From Mesotaenium endlicherianum (taxonomy: Eukaryota; Streptophyta; Zygnematophyceae; Zygnematales; Mesotaeniaceae), in NCBI GenBank assembly GCA_009602735.1, contig WELA01002099.1:86436-150435 (forward strand): 64,000 nt of DNA. The letters run 5' to 3'. The translations under genes and the position numbers were made by a program. Numbering within the stretch: the first letter of the stretch is position 1; each line of letters opens with the position of its first letter. The notes below the pieces were generated by a model. That model was not told where the DNA came from. It made no database searches and saw nothing but the letters and a program-made list of their open reading frames with translations. Below are positions 10,964-21,479 of this stretch, one piece after another.

Positions 10964-12830
10964 TCAAGTTGGCCTCCGGCTCTCAATTGTTGTTTTTCGC
11001 ATGGTAGCCTTTCCACTTGACCAGACACTCCCAAACAAATTGTTGACCTTGCTGGACTCGTCAATCACCAACAATCGCCTCCACTTCATACTCCAACACA
11101 ACTCAATCTTGACCGGTGGTGGCGGTGTAGGTAGTCGTCCTGGATGTCCTTCATTTGGGTCAACGTATGGCCGCAGGTAAATGACATGGAACACATCATG
11201 TATACCCCTGCCTGAAGGAAGTTCCAACTTGTAGGCCATTGGATTCACCTGCTTGAACACAGAAATGGACCTGTAAATTATTTCCTCTTGCCTGTGAAAG
11301 GTAGATTCTATGTTGACAAGAGTACTTTGTCGCCCACATAAAATGTCACTTCCCTTCTGTGCTTGTTTGCATGCTTGCCCTGCTCTTCCCGGGCCTTCCA
11401 AATACACGTCTTTTTAATGTCCCAAATTTTTGAAATTTGCTCTATAAAAACTTGTGTCGTAGGAACCTGAGTCTCCTTGGCCTTCTCCAATATGATGACG
11501 CTTGGATGATATATTTCTCTCCCATAAACCATAGTGAATGGTGACTGTTTGGTTAATCCCTGCATGCAGTTGTCGTATGCAAACGCCAACCCTGGCAGCT
11601 TCTTGTCCCACTCTGAGGGGTCTGCCATGATAAAACTTTTGAGCACCTCTTGCAAATTTCTATTGAGCCCCTCACTCTGCCCGTCTGTTTGAGGATGATA
11701 GGAAGTGCTCATACTCAGCTTGACCCCCATTGAAGTAAACAACGACCGCCAAAAGTTGCTAGTAGACCTCGGATCCTGATCTGAAAAATCATCTTCGGCA
11801 ACATATGTAGCCTGAAGATATGATCAAAAAATAGTTGTGCCACATTTGCTGTCGTAGAAGTCACCTTCATGGGAATGAAAGGAGCCATCTTGCTGAGACT
11901 ATCAGACACAACCCGTATTGCATCGTGCCCTCCACTACTGAAGGGTAAGGACGTGATGAAGTCCATAGCAATCAGCTCTCAAGGATACTCTGGAATAGGC
12001 AGGGATTGCAAGGTACCTCCCTGCTTTTGATTTGGTGTCTTATTCCTCTGGCACGCATCGCAACTCCTAATCCACTCTTCGATGTTTTTGTCCATATGTC
12101 TCCAATAGTACTCTCGCTTCAGCACGCCCGCCGTCTTCTCGCTTCCAAAGTGTCCAGCATACAGGCAATCATGATGCTTTGCAAGTAGTATGTTGCGTAG
12201 TTCCTTGATGAAACGTACCAACTATCTTTTGGAATCACCATCATACCATATGCGGTCCTTCTTCTGCATGCTTGAACTAGTCTCAGCTATTCCACCACTA
12301 GCTGACTCTAGGTCCTCCTCATAACCTTTCTTAAGCTTCTCCTTGAAGTCCATACTCTCCTTGATGACTGAGACAGCTGCAAGGTCACACCTCCTGGATA
12401 AAACATCTGCAGGTTTGATCCTCCCAGGTATTCAATCTTGTGGTCGAACCGTTGCAAAAACTTCATCCACCTTGTTTATCTTGGTGTCAGCTTTGGCTGC
12501 GTCATAAACTTCTCCAAGCTCTTGTGGTCGGTCTTGATAAACACCATTCGACCGTCCACAAAGCATCGCCAAATCTTCAACGCTGGATAATAGCCAATAT
12601 CTCCCGCTTATGTGCTGCATAGTTCTGCTCAGCAAGACTCAACTTTCTGCTCTCATATATCATAGGTTGCAATCCTTTACCTTGGTTCTAGAGAAGAATG
12701 GCTCCCACTGCTAAGTTTGATGCGTCCGTGATGATGGTGAATGGAATCTCTGGATTAGCAATCGCTAACACAATTGCATGTGTTGATATCTCCTTGATCT
12801 TCTCGAAGGCTTGCTGCTCCTTGTTAAAAG
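10964..12830 (-). pseudogene. Element 2 pol fragment: RNase H, integrase, chromodomain
   Basis: From high to low coordinates: RNase H debris around 12.4-12.8 kb; integrase zinc region HHDCLYAGHFGSEK then CDACQRNKTP; catalytic core with MDFITSLPFSS (Asp), a damaged second Asp block, and TDGQSEGLNRNLQ (usual T-E-R replaced by S-E-G). The C-terminus (VTFYVGDKVLL) and a chromodomain (EYEVEAIVGD, LVKWKGYHAK, EPEANLT) follow, frame-broken. Stops include TGA where tryptophan is expected (after PIPEYP and before EPEANL). A gypsy chromovirus is certain; activity is excluded. Confidence 0.8.
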
Positions 12831-13233
12831 GGGCAGAGTGCCCTAGTGGAAGCGTAGTGACTCACGAGGAACCAAACTAGACATTTCTAGAAAATACTCA
12901 CTTCGGCGGGCTAATCCAAAATTTCTTGTTAAGTCAATCTAGTCGGCACTCCGCGTAAGCCAAAATTACGTAAAGCTTCGAATTCACTCTAACGGCCCAA
13001 ATCGCTCGACGTTGTCCGTCAATCAAACGGTCGCGCTCATCGCAAATTAAGGACAGTCGTCGACCGACCCAAAAACTAAATAAACTTTAGACATCTATAA
13101 CATTTTCAATACTTAACAAAATTTGACAAATTTTGTATCAAAATGACCACAAAATTGCACTCTTTAACTCTATGAATTTCAAACATTTTTTTTAATAACT
13201 CAAATATGCACTTCATAAATCTATGACCTTACA
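12831..13233 (-). repeat. Truncated 5' LTR of element 2
   Basis: It aligns with 10146-10890 in two blocks (GTGGAAGCGTAGTG..., then ACATTTCTAGAA... to CTTACA), with an internal deletion. It is joined directly to RNase H sequence, so primer site and gag were lost. Confidence 0.65.
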
Positions 13234-14582
13234 GTGAGGAGTTAGTGGATTGAGTAGTAGAATACTCTAGAGTGTGATTGGGTGTGTGTGAGTGTGCTAG
13301 CTTGTCCAACAAGGCAAGGTCATCTACATAGAAGGAGCCATAGTAGAAGATTCTGGAGGTACTTTGCTAGAGAGGACACTTAAAGTTGAAGCATAAATAG
13401 GAAGCACAAAGTAGTAAAGGGAATCCGGTCTTGTCTAGCCTAGTCTAACCTTCCTATCTTGTACACGACTTTTCTTAACGAAGTGAGTCTTTTTCCATTT
13501 GTCTCTCATGTAGCTCTCTTCTTGCAAGAGTGGCACACCACCAGGCCACTCCACCTTGTGTATGCAACTATGAAAAGCCCTTGTGCACGCTTCCACTCGC
13601 GGGTGAGGGTGCATGAGTGTGTATAGGCGCACTCCCCGCACCCTTCCCTCTTTCACTCCCTTCCAAGATCTGATCGTGGATTGACTCTACGAGAAGCGTT
13701 TCTACCCTTGCCCGCCTCCTTCTCATGCTGTCTTATGTGGCTCTGCTCCAAGTTGGCTGGCAGCTGGGATTTGTACCTCAACCTGCGGTGTTGTCATGTG
13801 CGAAGAGGCATAAGCCCCTGTCAGTATGAGGCAATATGCAAAGCTTGTACTTATGCGTATTGAAGACATGAAAGCAGCAAAAGAATTATCTCCTCAGTCT
13901 TCACGCTCTTTAAGAATATGATCTCCTTTCTATACGGTTGCACCACTTTGCAACTTACCGTCCAGCCTCTCATCTTCAGGCCACAACCTAGCGTGAGCAT
14001 GCTGTATAGGACAGAGCGCTAGTTGGTAGCAGAGAAGAAGGGTTGATAAGCAAAGCGCCACAAATGAATGGGGCCTACTAAGTCCCGCGATAACTCAGGC
14101 TCACGAAAGAATAGGGCGAGTGAGGGGTTATGGTTGGAACGGCTAGCTAGTAGTAAAGAAAGGGCCGAAGGATCCAGATAGGTCGTTGAGATCGGTTGTT
14201 GCAGGTGCAAAGCTTGACGTTACGACGAGAAAAAGGGAAACGGAGGATAAGATTTTGTTCAGTCATGTAATGCAAGCGCCGCAACATGAATTTTCTCAAG
14301 TTGGAAAAGCTTGAGCATGTCAAAGAAATATTTAAGACACAATGAAGAATGTTCTTTTCTTCAAAAACCTATAATAAACATAAGCGCGACGTCGCTTGAA
14401 TCGCCCGCATCTTAAGAACAGAGTAGCTCTCAAACGGAGCAGGTGAAAAGAATAACGCTTGAAACCAGATTCAAGCGTCTCAAGCATGATAAATCCTCAT
14501 TTGCCTCCGTCAAGCAACTTTACTCTCAAAATGCTTTCAAAAATTGCCGAAAAAATATAGAGTGAATGAGCATTTGTCATGC
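13234..14582. other. No gene recognised
   Basis: The stretch between element 2 and the tandem array shows only short unsupported frames. The array units begin to be recognisable from about 14.5 kb. Confidence 0.45.
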
Positions 14583-17500
14583 GCCGGCCTGGCCCAATAG
14601 AATTGTGCATTGATGTCAATGCAGTCTTGAACGATCTCAAACATGTCCAAACGACGTCACGTCCAACCACAAAACTCCACTCGCACGTGCGAGGCCCTTA
14701 CTGATTTCCCCCCTCACAAAGATTACGTGACGGTCGCCTACTGACGACCACAAGTAAGGCCCCTTACCATCTAGTTCTTGTTCTTGTTCCGTTCTTGATT
14801 GTGGTCAGAATTTTGAGGGGGCCGACAAGTTCCCCTCAAGAACGCCCACGAACAATAACGACAAATTGAAAAACGAGCGGCATCGTGACCAAATCGACGT
14901 GAAGTACAAATTTTCAACAGCAAATCGACGACGACAAATTGACGATGACAACAACTCAAAATGTTCATGACATAAATTGAAACGTCAAAGAATCGAAGGC
15001 GCCCATCGCCGTCAACAAATTAATTATCACGGAAGCACGGCGGGGCCAAGCAAGAAGAGGCCTCACGCCATGTTTGACAGTAAAAAGACAAGGCAGGCTT
15101 AACCCAACTCACCTTGGCCCACCTCGGCCGCTCCGCCCCCCCTTCTCGCCAGCGGCCATGGCTTGCGAGTCGTCAAACGTCTCTACACAAAATAAATACT
15201 AATGACAATTTTGATGCCACAATGAGAAATTATACTGCATCGGCTCGGCGCAGTCAAATTTTGCATCAATTTTCATCCACAATTTTGAAGGTACTTGAAC
15301 TCGTCGGAACGAACACGTCGGACGGGCTAGCGTTTGACAACAAAATCCGATGCGCACGAGCGAGTCCCTTATTGATTCCCCCCTCATAAAGGTTACGTGA
15401 GAGGCGCCTTATTGACGAACACAAAATAGGCGTCATTCTTTTTGTCTTTGGTACCCCTCAAATGTTTGTGAAGGGGGCGACAATCTCCCCTTACGGATGC
15501 CCCTAAATGATGACGACAAATCAAAACGTGCACGACACAAATCAAAACGTCGACAACATCAACGGCGCCCTTCGTCGTCGAAACAAATGATATATCACAA
15601 AGAGAAGGCGGGATCAAGCAAGAAGAGGCCCCCGCGCCATGTTCGACACTACAAAGACGACGGAGGGTCAGCACAACTCACCTTGGCCGGTACGCCCCCC
15701 CGCTCCCCTCCCGCCAGTGGCATGGCCCGTCTTTGTTTGCCCGGCGTCCCTGCACAAACACACAACAAAAGCAAATGACAATTCTGATGCCGCAACGAGC
15801 ATTTATCACGCGCTGGCCCGGCACAATTGAAGTTTGCATCGACGTCAACGAAGGGTCTCAAAGGATCCCAAACACATCATAACGATGTCGCATCCGACCG
15901 CAAAGAATGACGCGCACGTGCGAGATCCCTATTGATTTCCCCCTCACAGAGTATACGTGAGGGGCGCCTTACTGAAGACCACAAATACATACTACATACT
16001 TGTTCTCGTTCTTGTTCTTAATTATGGTGGAATACTTTTGAGGGAGCTAACAAGTTCCGCTCACAAATAATAACAATAAAATTTGAGAAGCGAGCGTCAT
16101 CGTGATCGAAGCAACGCTAACGACAATTTATCAACAGCAGGATTGACGACGACAAATGTAAACGTTCACGACAAAAATGAAACGTCGAGACAACTGGACG
16201 GCGCACGTTGCTCGTCGCCGTCCAAATAAGCAAACCATCACAAAAACAAAGAGGCGCGGCCAAGCAAGAAGGGCCTTGCGCCATGGCCAAGAATAGAAAA
16301 GACGAGGCAGGTGCGACACAACTCACCACGACCGGTCCGCCCCCTGCCTCCCGCCCGCGGCCATGGCTTGGCAGTCCCCAGTGCACAAACACAAAAACAA
16401 AAAGAATGTCAATTGAATGACAATTTCAACGACATCCAATCCACATATATAGTGCGCCGGCCCGGCGCAGGCAAATCCTCCTCCGTATTGAACGTTCTCG
16501 AACATGTCAAGGGCCTGACGCGCGTCCGACCACAAAATCCGGCGCATACTTGTGAGGCCCATACTGATTTCCTCCTCACTAACGTTACGTGAGGGTGAAA
16601 TAAATCTTGCTCAATCAAGATTATTATATTTCATTTAAATATATAAGATCAGAGATAGGTGGAAGCGTGTGAAATCAGGGAGCGATCTTCGCCCTCATAA
16701 TGAATTCCATTTACTCATCTACACCCCTTGAATCATTTACCGTAGTGTGCCATAGTTGCACACTGACACGAGGCACAAGTAAGAGGCGAGCTGGAGGACT
16801 TGAGCTTCTCCTTTAGAAACTCATGGCCTCTTACCTACCAGGCATGCAAGCATGTACAGCACATGCACAACATCAGGGGACTGAATAGCAAAGGCGCTCT
16901 CATTCAGGTGACCATAATGTAGCTAAAACACATCCCAATGACTTAGGTGCAAAACCATGGAATTTGTCCGCTTTGTGACCCTGAAATGTCAGAGGGCATA
17001 TCTCTGCCAATACTACTCCAAAGTGAAAAAACTTAACGGCAACAAATGCATCTTGACGAGACCTTTCCGAAAAGTCCTAGGTTGCTCCATTTGGAGCGCA
17101 GACGAAGCAGCCATGTCAATTTCCGTGAAGGCTGGTCATTAGAACGAACCCAAAAGTGCACATATGACTTGCAAGTAGAAATCCGACAGTAAAGCCTACT
17201 GTCCAGAATGAGGGACCACGAGATCCCAGCCTGCTATGTACCTAGTGACCACCTGGTTGACCACGGCGCAAGGTGCGCCGTTTCGTGGGAAACCCGTTAA
17301 GTTGGGACCCACGGATCTAGGTATAACGACCATATTAATTGGTCGATTGACTGAAGTCCTTAGTGTTCAGTTGACTGACGACGGCTCCGCCTACCCAGGA
17401 GTTAACCACACTGGTAGGACATCGGTTTACCGAATCTCAGTCCACCTCTCGACTTTCAGTACACTTCGGTCACATGTGCCAATCTACAAATAACAATCTA

Positions 17501-18530
17501 AATGAATATGTCTATCCTCAGCGTACTGAAGCTAAGTATATTGACTAATATCAAACGAGCTTACCATATGTCAACCTACTGATATCATATCCTGTGTATA
17601 ATTGATATATAAATCTCAGCAAACTATACTATGATACAAAAGTCATCCTGCTGACCTTTTCAACAAAGTCAGCAAAATACACTATGATACAAAAGTCATC
17701 CTGCTGACTTTTTCAACAAAGTCAGCAAACTACACTACGGTACGAAAGTCATCCTGCTGACCTTTTTGACAAAGTAAGTAAAGTCGCATTACATCGACAT
17801 ACATTCATTTAGATGATCTCGCACATGTGAGTATATAGACATAACACTTATTTAGTGTTATATTTATATATGCAATTAATCAAATAAATAATAAGCTGAT
17901 TCATTACAGAGGGGCACCTTATTGACGAACACAAAACAGGCCTTGTTCTTGCTCTCTCTTTTGGTACCCATTTTTAGATCGAGTAGAATCTTTGTGAGGG
18001 GGCCAACAATTTCCCCTCACGAACGCGTCCAAACGATGACGACAAATCAAAACGTGCAGGGCACAAATTCAAACGTTGACGACATTGACGGTGCCTGCCG
18101 CCATCGAAACAAGCGAACTATCATAAAGACAAGGCGGGGGCCAAGCAAGAAGAGGCCCCCGCGCCATGTTGAACACTAAAAAGACGAGGGAGGGTCGACA
18201 CAACTCACCTTGTCCGGTGCGCGGCGCGCCCCCCCGCTCCCCACCCGCCATTGGCCATGGCCCGTCAGTGGTCGTCATGTAGGTGTCCCTACACAAACAC
18301 ACCAAAATAAATCTATGACAATTCCAATGTCAGAACCAGCCTTCATCATGCGCCGGCCAGGCGCAGTCAAATTGTGCATCGACGTCAACGAAGGGTCTCG
18401 AAACATCCCGAACACATCGAAACGACGTCGCGTTTGACCACGTAAACCAACGCGCACGTGTGAAGGCCCTCACTGGTTTCCCCCTTACAAGAAGTACGTG
18501 AGGGGCGCCACACTAACAACCACAAATACA
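14583..18530. repeat. Tandem array of ~0.57-0.66-kb units with a conserved exon-like block
   Basis: The anchor CGCCGGCCYGGCNCA recurs at 14583, 15238, 15811, 16452 and 18351. A second anchor (ACGTGAGGGGCGCC) recurs at about 14725, 15400, 15957, 17908 and 18496. After removing the solo LTR at 16596-17908, spacing is about 655, 573, 641 and 581 bp. Each unit also carries CAAGCAAGAAGAGGCC and CAACTCACC followed by a GC-rich 60-90-base block ending in TCCCTRCACAAA. On the minus strand this block is bracketed by an acceptor-like TTTGTGTAG and a donor-like AAG/GTGAGTT. Protein frames through the block differ between units, so coding is unproven. It may be a satellite, or a repeated segment of a non-coding gene. 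Confidence 0.7.
16596..17908 (-). mobile_element. Solo LTR (X1) with target duplication GAGGG
   Basis: A 1,313-bp segment has plus-strand ends TGAAATAAATC...GATTCATTACA, flanked by GAGGG at 16591-16595 and 17909-17913. It interrupts one tandem-array unit precisely. On the minus strand it starts TGTAATGAATCAG and ends TTTATTTCA, like the element 1 LTR. It holds no coding sequence. It contains three imperfect ~60-bp tandem copies around AAAGTCATCCTGCTGAC at 17.64-17.77 kb. Confidence 0.85.
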
Positions 18531-18916
18531 CTTTCTTGTTCTCGTTCTTGTCCTCGTTCTTGTACTGGACTCTAAATGCCTCAAGCGAGCACCATACGGC
18601 TATTGTATGAATCTGGAAATGTGAGAAGCGAGGTTTAGCTGCATTCTTCTCTAATGAAAGTTTTTGGCCAAAGATTACTCTAGTTGAAGATCATTTTCAC
18701 GCGTCAAAGTTTGTTCAGGGTCTGCTCTGAAGCACTCTCAAGTTCTCTGCTTCAATCAAATTTGGAGCCTTGCTGCACGCCTTGGCACGCGTTTTTTAAC
18801 TTCTTCGTCAATTATAGACTACTTTGGATGCATGTACCACTTGGACACTGTTGTCATGATGATCAAAGCAAAGGTGATCAATATGCAATTCTAAATTGGT
18901 GCTCAAAGCCGCTGAA
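18531..18916. other. Non-coding flank of element C
   Basis: No gene seen. The last four bases before element C (18917-18920, AGCT) are repeated right of it at 40529-40532. Confidence 0.5.
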
Positions 18917-18920
18917 AGCT

Positions 18921-19982
18921 TGTCATGACTCATTAGGTCGAGGCCGTTGCACCAAACCGAGCTACACGTGTGTGAACCGTCAACCTAGGAAGGCCGACTT
19001 TGACTTGACTTAACGCATCCATATGTTGACCTTTTCTAGATTTGCAAATTGCTGAAGTGTAGCGCGTTGGTTCACCTTCCAAATGGCACCGGTTTTGTGT
19101 CATTTGCTCAGGTATCGAGCAAGATACTAGCGATCTTGTTCGTGCCACCTATCGGCCCCTAGCTGAATTCCACCAAGGGCCAAGTTGTGATTTTAATGTG
19201 CCCAAAGGTCACATTGTTGGCTATTCGTGACCCCAAGGACCCCTAGCTTTGTGCGCACAAACTCACAAGTTCCCTAGCACACGTATACCTTGCATTTTAA
19301 TAGTAATTGTGCATCATTAAAGCTATAACTTGGTGACTGCAACACCTATCCCTAGAGGAAGCTTCCTCAAGCTTTAGATCTACTTTTGAGGCTTTATCTA
19401 GGTAGCATTGGTCTAGGTAAGCTCCGCCAATGAGAAGCATTTAGCATACTCTTGCATCTAGCTTTTGATGGGATTAAGTAATTACTAGCCTATTAGAGAG
19501 CTAGCATAATAGGTACATGTGTATGTGTGCAAAGGTAGATCTTAGATGAAGACTACATGCATTGATTGCGCGTCTAACCCGCCAGGTTTGCAGGAGTATA
19601 AGCATTAGAGATGTTCCCAATGAGTCATCTTCTTAGAAGTCCCATTATGCCAATTATAAGTAACAGAGGTATCAGTAAAGCATACACTTTTATCTCTTGT
19701 GTATTCATGACCACTTAGTCTCTCTCTTGTGAAGAGCAAGCCCTCCTGGCTTCCAGTCACTTGAAGCACTTAACAAGTGGTGAGCAAAGTCACACCTTAA
19801 ACCCTGCCATATAACTACTCTTGAAGATCATGATGTCCTTCCAGTGATCTTTTGGGCCATACTTCATTAGTTGTATTCCTACCAATTTACAGTCTTGAGG
19901 TGCTCACTCTGGAGACTACACACTCCCTTACTTCTAAAACGATCTCTTTGCTTCGCTTACAAGTAATTAGAATCTTCAGCGT
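18921..19982 (+). repeat. 5' terminal non-coding region of element C
   Basis: About 1.06 kb lie between the TGTCATGA terminus and the gag start. The same sequence occurs at 39388-40400 and, in reverse, at the 5' ends of A (33360-32328) and B (52870-51818). It presumably carries the promoter. No primer site with a recognisable tRNA match was found just before gag. Confidence 0.75.
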
Positions 19983-20971
19983 ATGCCTACTCGTAGTGGG
20001 CTCTCTTATCAGCCTAGCTACGAAGGGGTTAGTAGAAAAGACTCAAATTCAAATTTCAGTTCCATCACTGAACCCGCCAAAGGGGACCAGCCAGTACCTA
20101 CCTCTTCAGCCCGCAGTTGTCTCGGAGCCACCCTCCCAGAGGACTCATAACGATCCCTTGCACTCCATGGCAAGAGATGAGGATACGAAGGTAGATAGGG
20201 CCTCCCTCTTCCGCTTCAACGGCAGACCAGGCACCTTTGATCTAGACGACACTATCTCTGAGTTTGAGGTTGACTTCAAGAACGCTAAGCTAAAAACGCC
20301 CGCACTCACTAAGCGCCAGGTGTTTGGCACGCTCATGAGTTACCTTCTTTACGAGGCTCGCGACACCTACCAAGAGAAGGCAGCTAAGATCCTCACATAG
20401 AGCAGGTGACGGCGTGGCTATTCCTCTAGCTGACCCTGTTCAGGCCTTCTGGGACGTCCTCAGGCAGGAGTTCCAGTCTGCCACTGAAGAGAAGGTGTAT
20501 GAGCTGCACCATTTCTTCCGTCGCAAGGACGAGACAATCCACATGATGTACCGGCGCTTGACTCACCTACGACGCGACGTAGGCACTGTCACCGACCGGG
20601 AGGCCGCGGAGATCTTCTTGCAAGCTATTGAGCCGCGTCCGAGGGAGAGAGCCATTGCCCCCCTCATTGAACGCACCGGTGTCAACTACACGCTGGAGGA
20701 CGCCTACAAAGCCGTAGAGCGCCAGAGCCTGGCTGCCGCACAGAGCAACATTAGCGATCATGTGGGCCTGGCATCCACTGCGTGCGTCAGGAGGTGTCAA
20801 TACTGCCATTGTCAACAGCACGCGCTGTTCCTACCCACCAGCACCATTAGCAGCAACCACAACTACTGGCACAGACGCAGCAGCACAACGCTCCACGAGG
20901 TCGCATCTCTATGGCCGCCACTACAAGCGAGCCCTGCTGGTCGTGCGGGATGACGGGCCACACACGCCGCG
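19983..20971 (+). pseudogene. gag of element C, 5' part (capsid to first zinc knuckle)
   Basis: The frame opens at ATG 19983 (MPTRSGLSYQPSYEGV), matching MPTRSGRAYQPYYKGV of element A. It shifts frame near 20120 and again near 20400. The capsid-like region (RFNGRPGTFDLDDTISEFE; FWDVLRQEFQSATEEKVYE; MMYRRLTHLRRDVGTVTD) is 70-80% similar to A and B by eye. It ends in CWSCGMTGHTRR, where element X2 interrupts the knuckle; the missing Cys is found on the far side at 34054. Confidence 0.85.
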
Positions 20972-21329
20972 TATTCAAGATATATATATTTCATTTAAAT
21001 GCATAAGATCAAAGATATGTGGAAGCGTGTGAAATCAGGGAGCGATCTCCGCCCTTTTAATGAATTCCGTTTACTCATCTACACCCCTCAACTCACTTAC
21101 CAAAATATGCCATAGTTGCACACTAACACAAGGCACAAGTAAGAGACGAACTTGAGGACTAGAGCTTCTCTTAGAAGTTCATGGCCTCCTTCCTACCATG
21201 CATACAAGCATGTATAAGCACATACACAACACCAGAGGACTGAATAGCAAAGGCGCTCCCATTAATTGCTTAGTTGGCTGAAGTCCTAACTGTTCAATTG
21301 ACTAACGACGGCTCCGCCTACCTAGGAGT

Positions 21330-21477
21330 TGTCGTGCGGTAAGAGGTCGGGTGCGTATCAACGACACAAGCAATGCATAATATGCAAGCAGGCTTTGCTG
21401 CAATGAAGTCTATAATACGTGTAGCTTTTATAGCCAAACGATAGTCAAGCGTCAAATGTTTTAATTCCCCCCCCAGC
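21330..21477 (-). repeat. 3' tail of element A
   Basis: About 148 bp follow the PHD stop, running AATTAAAACATTTGACG... to CCGCACGACA. Corresponding tails end B (42471-42321) and both halves of the C terminus (39311-39385, 40400-40528). Its terminal TGTCGTGC (plus strand) is a rough inverted match to the 5' terminus TGTCATGA. Confidence 0.8.
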
Positions 21478-21479
21478 TC

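Larger units (their letters stand above)
9960..13233 (-). mobile_element. Second chromodomain gypsy element (element 2), truncated
   Basis: On the minus strand, a partial 5' LTR (13233-12831) is followed directly by RNase H and integrase fragments, a chromodomain, a polypurine tract (10904-10891) and a 3' LTR (10890 to about 9960). The gag, protease and reverse-transcriptase regions are missing. The two LTR segments are alignable over several hundred bases but differ at many positions, so the insertion is old. The left boundary is approximate. Confidence 0.75.

Noticed and set aside
14583-18530. Small proteins of 60-95 codons on both strands in the tandem array
   Set aside because: The frames differ from unit to unit and show no shared peptide; the DNA repeat explains them.
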